This document shows, piece by piece, positions 1 through 12,800 of a DNA stretch of 64,000 nt; the stretch's first letter is position 1; each line of letters starts with the position of its first letter. Source of the DNA: Halichondria panicea (lineage: Eukaryota > Porifera > Demospongiae > Suberitida > Halichondriidae); contig NC_087388.1 in NCBI RefSeq assembly GCF_963675165.1, forward strand, positions 1,962,800-2,026,799. The letters are read 5' to 3'. The translations under genes and the position numbers were made by a program. Under the pieces are notes generated by a model, which was not told the origin of the DNA, made no database searches, and saw only the letters and a program-made list of their open reading frames with translations.

Positions 1-149
1 TTAGGCCGGCTCTACTGTAGCTAGCTATATAAGAGTCTCACATGAACAAAGCCAACAACAACACTACACTCTACTCTTGGAATCAGAGTTCTTGAGAGAC
101 AGATTCTAGCCGGCCAAGAATGTATAATTATGTCACATATTATTATTCA

Positions 150-690
150 TAATGAAAGCACCGTGGGTGCTGATGCCTCGGTGGAGGTGTCAAAGCTACA
201 TAACATAAAGCTGCACATGTAGCATAAAGCTGTTTTATACACACATTGATTATACAATGATGAAATCAATTTTGCTGCATGCAGAATCCAGAATGAACTC
301 AAAGAGTGGGTTATGATCGACCATGATTGTTGTTAAAACGATTGATGCCAAAAGTCCAAGTCTAAAATTGATGGCTGCATTACACATGTACATGCATCAG
401 CAGAACCTTGCAGCTCTCTTCTCACACCTATACCAATAGCTATAGCGTTCTAGTGCAGAGCTAGCTACTAAGTAGAGTAGCAACACTCGGTGGACATGTA
501 CAAGTTTTGCTACGTACTCTTCTGAAAAGGCTGCAATGGCATTCCAAGTAAGCAAAACTAGGCATAACTCGAGAACAAAGCATTATTTTGCAAATCCAAG
601 AATTAAAATCCAAGAAAAACTACTAACACTTCATTGATCCTAGAGAGACAATCACACACATGCACACACACATACACACTTGCGCATGCG
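150..690. repeat. Dispersed repeat, copy 1 (dynein intron)
   Basis: About 540 bp of intronic sequence that closely matches 30623-31130, in the same orientation. Shared stretches include GGTGCTGATGCCTCGGTGGA, AGTAGAGTAGCAACACTCGG and CTCTTCTGAAAAGGCTGCAA, separated by small indels. No open reading frame or terminal inverted repeat is evident. The rest of 1-872 is also intron of the dynein gene, and I see no further dynein exon in it. Confidence 0.85.
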
Positions 691-872
691 CACTAAGGCA
701 TAACTATATCCAAATCATACTCTCTATAGCATGCAAGTCCAGTCTACTCTCCTTCTTTCTCCTAAAATTGTACTTAAATACAACTCTGCGCGAGGCTAAT
801 CATGCGTATGCGTATACCTAGTTAAAAAGTGAGCTAGTAGTTTGATTTTGAATAAAATTTTACAACACTTAC

Positions 873-3800
873 CGGAGAGAAGCAGAGAACAATATGGAGG
901 TTTTGTCTGGCTCGAGACAGGAAGTAGTCGTAAAGGTTTTCAGGTGTTGGTGGTCTTCGTGGAAACTCTTTCTTCATGACGGGGATGAGGTAAGCGTTGA
1001 TCTCGTCAATTTCATCTTTAGCTAAAAGGTTGGACACCTCCCCAGAGGAGAGGACATTGTTGATGTACTCGAGGAACCCTTCATCTTTGATCTCGTTGTC
1101 AGTAAAGAGGAACGTTACTCCCTTCCCCTGCTCTCCCGCAATTCGATAGAGGACCTTGAGATCTTCCAGTAGATTGTTGGAACTGTAAGAGCGAGACAGC
1201 TGGATCTGGAACGTCTTGTAGCCGGCAATAAAGGAAGCCAATCGAGTGAGACTCTGTTTCCCTGACCCGCCCACACCAACCAGCAGGGCAGCTCCTCTGT
1301 CCGTGCGGATGATGCGAGAAATCTTTATCAGATGGACCATGGCATCTTTGAAGAAGACCAATTCCATGGCTGAACCTCTAACAGTTTCGTTGTATTGGGT
1401 GAGGAAGCTATGCAGACGATCTTGTAATTCCTGGTACTCTGGAATCTGCAGAAACAATAAAAAACATGCAGTCAACAAATTATAGAACAATATTTAAGGA
1501 AAACCATACAAAGGCTTATGGCAAAACTATAAACTTATTTACCGCTTCATATATTTTTGGTGCCTCGTACTCAAAGTCCTCAGGCTCATCTCCAGTGGGC
1601 TCAGGAGGATCTCTACGCAAGAAATAATTACGTGTAATTGATTATAGTAATCATACAGGGAGGAAAGAACACGTATTCGAAACTGTTCGCAGTTAGCAAA
1701 AAGTAACAGAATAGTCACCTGAGAAAGTCCACAAAGTATGGCTCATCAGCAAGTATTGCTTTCACCTCGGGTCCCATGTGTTCCTCAATTGCCCTGTACG
1801 TAGCACCATTAAACCAATCCTTGTCCTTCTCCGCCGTGAAGCGATCAGCTATCACACGTGTACACTCACTCTTCCAAAGAGCTAAAGCTCCTTTCTTATC
1901 TGTGATAGTATCCTTGTCAACGTGAAGCATACCCTCCCAAATTCGAGACAGATCTCGGAGATTGAACACATAATGAAATTTGGCGGGTGTCGGAAGCATT
2001 TTCACTTTTGTAGCCTGCCAGAGTAGTCTTGTGCACACTACCAAACTTTCAATAGCTGAGATAACATCTTCACTGAAACCTCGCTCTTTGCAGAAATGAC
2101 CTAAACCAATAACGCCAAAGATCTTGTCAATTGATGCATTTGAAGGAAGGGTACAGTTGAAAACAACATATTTGCTCTTGAGACGTGGAGGAATATCGTT
2201 TCTTCCTCCTCCGGGGTGAATCATGGCGGCCATGATTTGGAGGTCTTGGATGTGTATGAAATCGCCAGGTTTATCCAAACTGTAGAATCCTTTCATTTCC
2301 ATCAGCTGTCGGACTATTTCGTTGGTGATCTGATCGCCCCACTCGTTGATTCTCGGCATGTTCACGTCGTCAATAAACACAGTACATTTCTTGCCAGCTG
2401 GTGGGCCGTACGTGGTCCCCACTCTCTTGTCAATGTAGCTCTCGATGGCTCGCTGGAAGTGGCCGGGGGAGGTGGCTGAGGAGAAGGTCAAGTTCTTGCC
2501 AATCTGCTCCTCTATGTTATATTTGGACATGTAGCCCTTGATGATCACCGTTTTGGCCGTCCCCTGCTCTCCAATCAGAAGTACTCCTTTGCCCTGTTTG
2601 GCGATTGTATGAATAAGAAAGTCTGTTCGTACGTTGTCCACATTGGGAACGAGGATGGAGGCATAAGTGGGCGTGCTGTCGTGAGGGTACACATACTCCT
2701 CAACATGAGTTGTCCAATGTTCCCAGTTCCCGTCCTTGTCCACAGTAAACTCAAATATAGTATCTCCTGAACCCTCGGTACAGGCGGGGAGGTCCAAGTC
2801 CTTCTTAGTTTCTCTCAGCCATGCCTCCGCCTTGGCTCTGTCGTCAAGTTCAATGAGTGCCCCCATGCTCCACATAACAGCAAAGATATACAGCTTCTCT
2901 AGATGTGACTTGGGAAGTGAGGTGTTATCATCTTTGGCTTTGGTTGGGATAAGGCCTTCCAGGAGCTGACACGCTTGGTAGATGTAATTACATTGAAGGA
3001 GCTTCATCTTTGCTATACAGTTAACACTTGTAAACTGGTAAAGATCGAGAAAGGAAGCGTCAAAAAGAGCTGTTAATATGTCTGCCTCGGACTGTGTAAC
3101 CTTCTTCTCCGCCAGCATGTGTAGAAGCCACCCCTCCATGATGGGCTTCCATTCCAGACCAGACGAGCTCATGTACACCATTCCATTCCGGGAAACGGTG
3201 GCGGGAGATGCATTGTCCACATTATCAGGCTCAAATACAATTTTGCTGTCCGGGTACATGGGAATCCTGTCCCCATTGGCCAGAGTCAACGTTTTATTGT
3301 CATCAAGTACACTGTTCAAGTTCTCAATCCAAATTGCGTCAACAGGACCATCCAGAACTAGCCAAACATGATCTCCTTTTTTCAACTTGTGTGAACGTCT
3401 CCAGAGAGTTGAGAAAATACCGTCTGTCCAGTCGTTGGTGGCCACGTCTAGACGCCCAAACATTTCGGAGGCAGTGATAGCCTTAGGGTTCATTCTCCAC
3501 TCCTTGTGAGGTACGCCGATGTCTGTCATAGCCTTCATGAGGATGTGAATACACTTGGTCTTCCCCGTGCCCGATGGACCCAGGACCATGAACCCGTGAC
3601 GTACAGATTGTGTCTCGTACAGCTGGATGAGTTTCAGAGTCCAAGATGGGTGGTTGATGAGTCCCGCTTCCCGCACTTCTTGATCAATGGCCGCCTCCAG
3701 GTCATCGTACACAGCTTTGGCTATCTCAATGCCTGGAAAGAGATCGTTGATGAGGGACATGAAGAGAGGCTCGTCTTCGTCCACTAGCTTAGAGAGGTTC

Positions 3801-6800
3801 ATGTCTCTGAGACCTCTCATTACAATGGTAAGTTCAGTATCGGTTTTGGTGGCCCTCTTGGCAGCTCCGAGAGTTCTGAGCACGGAGAGAATGTTTCTGA
3901 GTCCAAAGTCGTAGTGGACCTGTTTGGAGAGCTGGTCCTCGCACAGTTTGTAGAGAGTGTAGAACTTCTCTGAGAGAACAATGTTCTGAAGGAAACCACA
4001 ACTGGCCAACTTCACTCGAATGATGATCTGCATGGGGGAGAGTGAAGGGATAATAATACATGTAGCTATTTCAATTCATTGCGATACGTATGTACATTAG
4101 TATGCAGAACTACGTACGTTCATTTAAGGGAAATTTAGCTTTGAACAGGACAAATAATTTGATTGAGCTTGTGAAATAGCTTCACGTACCTTTCTGTCAG
4201 GGACCATCATAGCGATGGGTCTGAAATTCATCTTGAGGTTCTCAGGTAGCTCTTGCCTACCAGCATAACCAGGATTCTGTGAGAGATAATCAAGATAGCA
4301 ATTACTGTAGTTAATACTAATGGTCGACAGTGAGTTTATATGTAGTTAGTGCATGGCTCACACCAATCACAAATAATTGGCTAAAATGACCAAAGCGACG
4401 TATTTAACCACAATGAAATGGCCTAAAATAGCACCAAAAAGCATAGAAACAAGAAAAATAAGTATAGAGCAAATGGTATAATATTATACATTGTACATAC
4501 CATAGTGAGGAAGAGTCCAAACTCAGGATTCATAGTCACCACATCTCCGTCCATGAACACAAACTCGGCTTTACGTTCCTTCCTACACATGAGGATAATT
4601 GCAATCTGTTGAGCAGCCACAGAGAGAACGGGTAACTCTATCCTGTTGAATTCGTCGAAGCAGCCCCAGCTCCCAGACTGAGCCAGACCCTTGTAGATCC
4701 TGCCCAGCCCTCGGAAATCCATCTGATCGGAGCAGTTGAACACGACTACGTACTTTCCTAGAGCTCTTCCCATATCTTTGACGGTCTCTGTCTTGCCAGT
4801 GCCAGCTGGTCCTGCCGGAGCCCCACCCATTGAGAACCCGAGAGCCTGGGCCAGTGTGATGTAGCATCTGTCAGTGAGAGGGGTGATGACAAGTCGCTCT
4901 GTGCAGCCGATAAACTCGTTCTGATAGATGAAGTCAACGTCGGTGATGGAGATAATGGTTTGATTGCTTTCCTCTTTGTAATAGAATCTGCTTTGTTTCA
5001 ACCAGTCGAAGTCTGTTGCTGATTTGATTTTCAAGGTAACCTAGAAAAGATGGATATCATTAATGTATGTGTAGAAATAAATATGTGTAGCGACATGTGA
5101 TGGTATTTACTATACGTAGCTACGCGTACATACGAAAGCATTTGTAAAGGTACACGTAGTGTATACCATTGTACAAATTCTTGTTCAATTATTAAGAGCA
5201 AAATACCATGGCACAGGGTCATGTCTTGTTAGTTGCCTACATAATTATTGGAATCGTATGTATAGTTAGTTACTGCACAACAAGCCTTACCAAGTCGTGG
5301 AAGATATCTCTCTGATGAAGATGGATGGTAATGAGCGTCTCAAACTTCCTTCGAGATATTTTTGTAAGATTCCGAGTAGTGACATCAATAAGAGCGACTA
5401 GCATCTCAAGAAATACCTCATCCGTGCTGGCCATAATCTTTTTGTCTGAGCGAGCACTGTTCAGGGCAATCTCAGCGTCCCTCGTCCAAATAAACTGAAT
5501 ACCCAAGATTCCGATCTGCATAAACAATAATTATAATGTGTAGCACCCTTTATTGTCAGCTGTAGATATTATTATACGTAGTCTACATGTACTGGCAGGT
5601 AACTCTGTAGAGCTACGTATCATTTTATAGCGTGCACGTGAGTACTTGTATACTAATTTAACATGTAAGATAGGCTTAGTATAATTATGCCCCACTCAAG
5701 GTACAATCCAAATAGCGAGACCACATGCACTTCTCAGAAAATTGGAGATACGCTTAATTAGTTATTTGGTCACCTGAGCTGGTTGAACGTCAAGGAAGTC
5801 CACCATGTCGAAGCTAGGGTCCTCGACAGCAATAGACGCATTCCTGATCACCACGTGCACTGAATGTAGAGCCTCCTTAAGCAGAGCACCCAACCAATGC
5901 TCCACGTTGCCCTGGGCCACCACAGGCTTGTCCAGCTGTGTGTGTGTGTACATGTACACATTATTATAGGTGAGTAGATTGTTTGTTAAACTGTGTAAAA
6001 TTGCACATTTCAGTATATAATAAAAGGTCTGCATGGGGGATAGCTAGTTTAGAATTAAGGTTCGTGTAGTGCTATGAAAGACTGGAAACTCATCGGAAAA
6101 AATTGTCAGACACAATCATTATACAGTGTGTAGAAAATTTCAGAGATAAAGCTTCAGGATTGGATCAGCCCAACAAGTTTGGCCATTACTTCAGAAGGAA
6201 GAGGTTTGAGATTGCTAGATCTACAGCTAGCAGAAATTACATAGAGGAAATTTTATATGACATTGTGGTAGAAAGTATAAGTTATTTTTCTATACCCATG
6301 GTGTATTCACACACTATAAAATTATATCTGTAAGCTCACCTCGATGGTCTCGGGCTCTCTGGAGTGGATGTGTGTGATTTTATCGTACTCCTTCTCATGG
6401 AAGGTCACTGTCTTGGTGTTATCGAACACACTCAGGAGATGGGCTTGTATGGTGTGAGAGTCTGATGCCTGTCCGAGGATCTCGAGGAGTGCCGGATCTG
6501 AGACAAAGAAGAATCGTGGGAAGACGAGTCTCTTCTTCTCGAGGTAGCCGGTGAGGGACTTCTGACAGAGCTCCAGCTGCTCCAGGAGATGGGGCAGCAG
6601 CTGTCCGAGTGTCTCATCTCCCACACAGCATGTCACCACGTTGGAGTTCTCGTGAGCCTTTGTCATGATTTTGATCCATGACTTGTCAATGTTCTGGAAA
6701 CGCTTTGCTTCCTGGAATGGAGTGGAAAGTAGTGTTACCACTATGCAAGCAATACATGTATATACTGTTGTGATTGAAACAACACTATACTGATATAAGA

Positions 6801-9800
6801 GTATGCAGTGGTATGTTTTTAGCAAGCACACTAATAGCTACAGCACTAACCTTGGGCAGTTGTTTGGCGATGTCTCCACCTACAAACACAGCTTCCAGGT
6901 ACACCCACAGGTTCTGCACGATCAACCAGCTCTCGATAATCTCAGTAGAATTTGATAACTTTTGCACCCAGAGTTGAATCTCCTTCTTGAATGGAACGTT
7001 GTAGCGATTGGACGAGAGTGACCCTAGCACCATAAGAGAATCCTCCATGAGCCCAATGATCTCTGATGTGTCCTCTCCCCTCAGCAAGAGCTCTCCACGA
7101 GTCTTGAACCCAGAGAAGGAGAGGTTTTGCACTGCCCAGTCTGCCTTCACCTGCTTCAGCTTCATCTCAATGTCCTTCTCCTTTGTAGCACTGATACAGA
7201 TGTCCTGAGGGATGGGTGGTGCATGGTGGATAGCATAATTGTATGCAAAAATTGTATACTATAGATATTTACATATTGTCTCCCTTCCCACTTTACTGAC
7301 AGCCTGCCCAACTCACAAGCTAGCCCAACAGTGTATAATTACATACACGCCCCAAACTCAATTAACTGACGTCAATGACCCCCAGAAACATACCTAAATG
7401 TACATGTATGTAATATACCCCTATCACACTGCCATCAAACACACCTCAATGTCTTCTCTGAACTTCAGTAGAGGAGCCTCCATAATATTCCTGAGTTGAA
7501 AGGACTCAGACTCCACGTCAAAACTGTGACTAGTTGTCTCCTCCAGTCTTTTCCAATGTCTCTCCAGCATGGCTTTGTTGGCCATCATTTCCAGGAGGGG
7601 GCACGTCTCATTGAAATCATCAATCTTCTTTTTGAGCTCGTTAAATGCTTGCCAGTCCTTCAGAGCCTTAGGGAGCTTACGGCACCTGTAGACGGAATTA
7701 ATAAAATTAACCCACCCATAATAGAAAAAGAAAGGCCAATTGTAACTAAATGCCAGGTATACCCAGATCTCAAAAGAACAGCTTGTATTCAAAACAACAT
7801 AGCACCTCTGTATGCATTGTGAAAATGTTATTAGACACTAAAGTTGATAAGATCTACATGGGAAGTACATGGAAAAAGTGCCTCAGACTTAGTATACCTA
7901 AAATTTACTTAGTATACCAAGTATCCCGTTGTCAAGTAATTGTATTGTAGTCAAGTCGAGGGCAAGGTTTGCGCAAGCGCACTAGTGTATATATTATAGA
8001 CACTGTTTTGTTGGTGTCCATGTGATTTAGAAACCCTCAGCCACTTGTAGTACCCTCGCTACGCTCGGGATACTAAATCAGTGCCTTTGGGCTTTTAAAT
8101 CCCATAGACACCTCTAAAACATTATCTACAGTTTATCAATAAAAAAACATACATGTACTACTGTTACCGCGTATGAATTCTTATGGATGCAACAAAAACT
8201 GATATTATACTGATGTCACCACTCACTTGTTCTGGAAGTCTAACAGTTCATTGTTGATCTTCTCAATGTCCACGTCACTCCACAGAATATCGTAGTAGCC
8301 ATCGATACTGTCCATAACAGTGTTGAATAGCCCATACAACTTCTGAAGAAGGTTGAGCTCTTTCTTGATCCTATTGAGATCCTCGTACTCCGTAACAGGC
8401 AGTCCGAAAAGCTCCTCCCCATCAGTGTAGATTTGGTACTTGCGCCAGAGCTCGTCGAACCGTGTCTGGTAGATGGCGACCCGATTACTGGCCTCTCTTG
8501 GCTCAATCCCATCCGCCATTGGTCCTTCCTGCAATTACACACAATGTAGTAGACGTACGTACAGTAGTATAATTGTATACACGGATCCCATAAAAGAAAA
8601 GTGTTGCTAATCTGATAATCTAGATTGTGCCGAAAAACCTTTTGCAAACATCAAGGGCCAGTGTATGTGTTCGTACGGATGTACATAATCAAGATAATGA
8701 TGTGAACTTGTAATAGTAGCCTGTTATATTAAGACGACAGGCATGTGTACATGCATGTGTGTGCATGTATACACAAGCTCACCGTGTCATAGTCACCGTA
8801 GAACTCCGTTGTGTCTGTCTGGAAGGAGCCCACTTTGTTGAGCAGGTCAGCCTGAAACTTGGACTGAATTGAGATCAGGTGATTCTGCGCTTTTGTCTGT
8901 ATGAATGAGAATGTAGTCACATGACATGCACGACACACACACACACAGCTTCCCCTCACCGATAAAGTGTTGAGTTTCTCCCAGGAGAACCTCAGAGAGT
9001 CCACCCTCTCAGAGTCGTCCTTGGATACACTAATCTGGTACTTAGTCGTTAAAGAGTAGGATTCCTACAAGGACAATCAGACCGTTTTAACATTTATCTT
9101 AGGTAGGGGTGGATCCAAGCAAGCGGGGGCTCGATCATATCCCTCATATCCCCTTATTAAAACAAGACTATATATACTGATGCCAAATTGAATATTTGGA
9201 CCAAATTATGAACAGTTCAAGGGAGATTACGCTGCTTGAACAATTCTTCCTGCCTATTACGCTATACCGCAAAGTATGTCTCAGCAAATATAAACTCAAA
9301 GCACACATAGAATCGGTATAATAGACTAATTACTCTTCTCTGTTTAGATATTGCAAGAAAAGTATCCTAAGACTTCCGAGGATATCAGAACATGTACGTA
9401 CCTCAATAGGATCCAGAGAAGAGTCTATAAAGATCTCCTTCTCTCTCAGCTCTTTGAGTGCGGCCATGGCTTGTCGAACGTCGTCCAAATCTTTGACGTT
9501 CCGAGACAAGCGCTTAGACAGGTCCTCTATCTGCTCCATTATTTTCTCCATGAGCTCGGAGTAGGTGGAGTTCATGCTACGGCCATAGAGTAGCTTCCAG
9601 TCCTTGGCCTCGGCCACCATCGCCAACTTAAGATCATCTGTGGAGAGAGTAAAAAATCAAGTGCTAGTACATCTCACAATGTGTGGAATTATGCGCATAC
9701 ATAAATATATTTAGGCAAAAAGTGTCAAACTTGTAATGCATGGAAGCACGTATACTATAATAATTATGTGTGGCTTAAATTTATTCCTCGGTGTACACTA

Positions 9801-12800
9801 GTTTTTTGGATGACAAACATCATACGTGTTTATTATGTAATTCACATGGTAACCAATTTCTAGAAAGCCAATAGTACATTAAAGCTCACAGGATTACTGA
9901 GCACCCATCCACCCTATAGTCACTCACCAGTATCGAGTGTGAGTGCACCGACAGTGAGCTCTTCCTCTTCCTCCGTTATAATCTCCTCCAGTTCCATGTA
10001 CTTTCTGATCTCCGACTCAAATTCAGACAGTCCAGGTTTACCCTCGAGAAATGTCTTCATGTGTTCCTCTCGATCCAGGCTCCAAAGATGCTCGTAAACT
10101 TTGAAATGATCCAAAGATTGACTGATAAGTCCTTTAGCTGAGCTGATAGTAGAAGAAAGCATCGACACGAGTTTGGCTGTTTCCTTGTGCTCAGATATAA
10201 CTTTAAAGAAAGTGTTTGGAGCACCTTGTGGTTTGTCTAGCACGGCGGATGAATTAGCTATAGCTAACACAGCAGCAGAAGCTTGGGCCAGCCCTCCTGC
10301 TGTTGTCGGAGAGAGCACTTTACTTTGAGCAGCCAGTTTGGAGGAACTGGGAGCAGTAAGAGGACTAGTGGACACTTGTCTCCACTGATTCACTCCTTTA
10401 TGCACAGCTAGTATCTGTTGCACTACAGTGTTGACTGTATTTTGAATCCCCTCAATGGAAGGTTTGAGAGTAATTTGTGGTATCGACAAAACTAGTTTCA
10501 CTCTAAATGCTGGTCTAGAGTCGAGTTTTTTGTTTCTATCGTCGTCCCCATAGCTGAGAGCAGACGGGGAAGTGACTCTTCTCTTGAGATTTTCAAGTGT
10601 GGTGCGAGTGCAGCGAATCAGAGCGTCTATTGTCTTTCGATTGAAGTGTGCCAAAAGAAATTCGGCTTCTTGGTAGAGTTCTTGTCGCTTCTTTGCTTCT
10701 CTCTGTTGCGTGATCTCTCCAGGTTTAAAATCCTCTTCTTCCTCTGCTAGTATCGAGAGACGAGAGGCGATGGTCATCCTGTTGGGTGTATTTATCCCAG
10801 ATTTTGGTTCTAGTGCAGCTGCCATGTCTTCAAGGGTCATGCCCTCAGGGAGGAGTGTTTTGATGAGGTCTTGAGTAGCTGTCTCGATTTTCCCACATCT
10901 GGTGTTCAGTTGAGGAGCAATTTTTGAACACTGTACCTACACAGCCGTGAGTACATATATAGTAATATGGAACAGACACAAATTCCATTTCAAAGGTCAA
11001 TTGACGGCTATAGTAAAATTTGATTACAAAGTACTCTAGTTACCTGCAATTGTATATAAATATAATAAAATATATATAGCCATGATAAGCTAACCTGCAC
11101 TGTATACATACTGTCATACAGTCTTACCCGCGTCTTGTTGACAAACTGCTCAATGGTCCATGGCTCATTCTCGGGGAGCTCACACAGTTGTGTGCTCTGA
11201 ATGGCACTTAGGTTCCCTTCGATTTGAATACTCCAAATATCTATGGCTCTGTCGATGAGCAGCTCCAAAGATTTCACCGATGTGGTCACAGAGTCTACAT
11301 AGGCATCAATATTGAGTGAGGTCCAGCGAAGAATGGTTAATCCGGGACTAATCATCTTGTCAATTTGCTCCAGATGTGGTACCATCATGGGCTCGAAGAT
11401 CTCTGGTATCTTCCTTCTTACCCTGGCAATCTCTGACACCAAATGCTGGGAGAAGAAATCATTAATTATTACGAAGGAGAAACTATATACATGTACATGT
11501 ACAACTCAAGCTCTAACTCATAACGAACCACATGAGAAATTCTCAAAGCTAAGCACACACAGCTAGTCCACTGCTTCCGCTTTGCAAACTCATTAGGTAA
11601 AGTCTTCCTGCACAAGCAAACTCGGCTCTAAATAGATCACTAACCGAGATTATATCCAGCTTTCGCTTCATCTGCTTCTCTTGGGCTGCGAAGGGCCGGG
11701 CTTGGGTGGGCAAGTCGAGCCCCATCTTCGTGAGTACCTCTATCTCCCTCATCACTTCAAGAATCTTCCTATCAAAGTTGACATGGAGGCTCTTAGTCTC
11801 CGGGTGACGCACAAGAACTGTTGAGTTGAGACTGGCCCGTCCCGCCTCAATCTCACGTCCCCACGCCTGTGGTATATAGCATATAGTGAGAATTGAACAA
11901 ATGCATTCGTCTAAATTATGTGAATTTACAGGGTTAGTAATAAACTAAGTCAGCACACTGCATGCAGTCAACTAGTTTACTTTTTACTTTGGTAAAATGT
12001 TACATCTCCCCCCCACACCTGCACAAAGATGAGCTCGTACTCGACGAGTACTCTCGCCAGACGGTTGTACTTCTTAATGGCCTTCTTGGTCTCAGGGAGA
12101 GCCATCAGCTCCTTGTTCTTCTGAAACACTTCCACTGGCCCAGATATCCTCCGATAGAGCTGTCGGGCCCAAGCTATCTTGCCAGAGATTGGGGGAAGGT
12201 TACGGGAAATCGGCGGATTCTCCTTGTTCTCTGAGTACAGGTTCTGGACAAACTGTAGATCGTCCAAGAAGAGAGACATTGCATGCCTCCACTTGGTCAT
12301 CATGTCCAGACAAGGAAGTCGAAGTCTATATAGGATGGCAAGTGTTTTAAATTTTCAGCACAAATAAATCAATGTCTCATGTGCTTGTGTACAAAATGTC
12401 ACCTGCTTCACAATCAATTTCCCTCCTCTATGTAGCGTTGGACTGGTCTCGTCGTCGTGTTGCATGCATATGTATTTTTGTGAAGCGGTCAAAACTCGCA
12501 TGTTTGATGCTCGCAAAATATGTAGTTAATACGGTACGATACACATACGTACGTGCCACTAAATGTGTGCTTCTTTGAATTTATTCTCTAGAGTACAGGT
12601 TTTGTTTGTCTGCTCTGACAGACCTAGTATTATTATACAAAAAGAGCAACTATCTATAACGCTTTTAATTATGCACCAACATTTAAAGAGCCACTATCAC
12701 AGGGCACTCAGCCTTGTATACGTATCTCGAAATTGTACAGTAGATTTAACTCTATGGGAACCTTTCCCTCCCACCTTGAATACAACAAAGCCAATGGTAT

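Noticed and set aside
1-872. A further dynein exon at the left edge
   Set aside because: I looked for the conserved segment that follows ...CFSP (expected VGEKFRNRALKFP-like) and found none. The region is mostly a dispersed repeat.
3078-3914. Plus-strand ORFs opposite the large dynein exon
   Set aside because: They are antisense shadows of a strongly conserved coding exon and have no family features.
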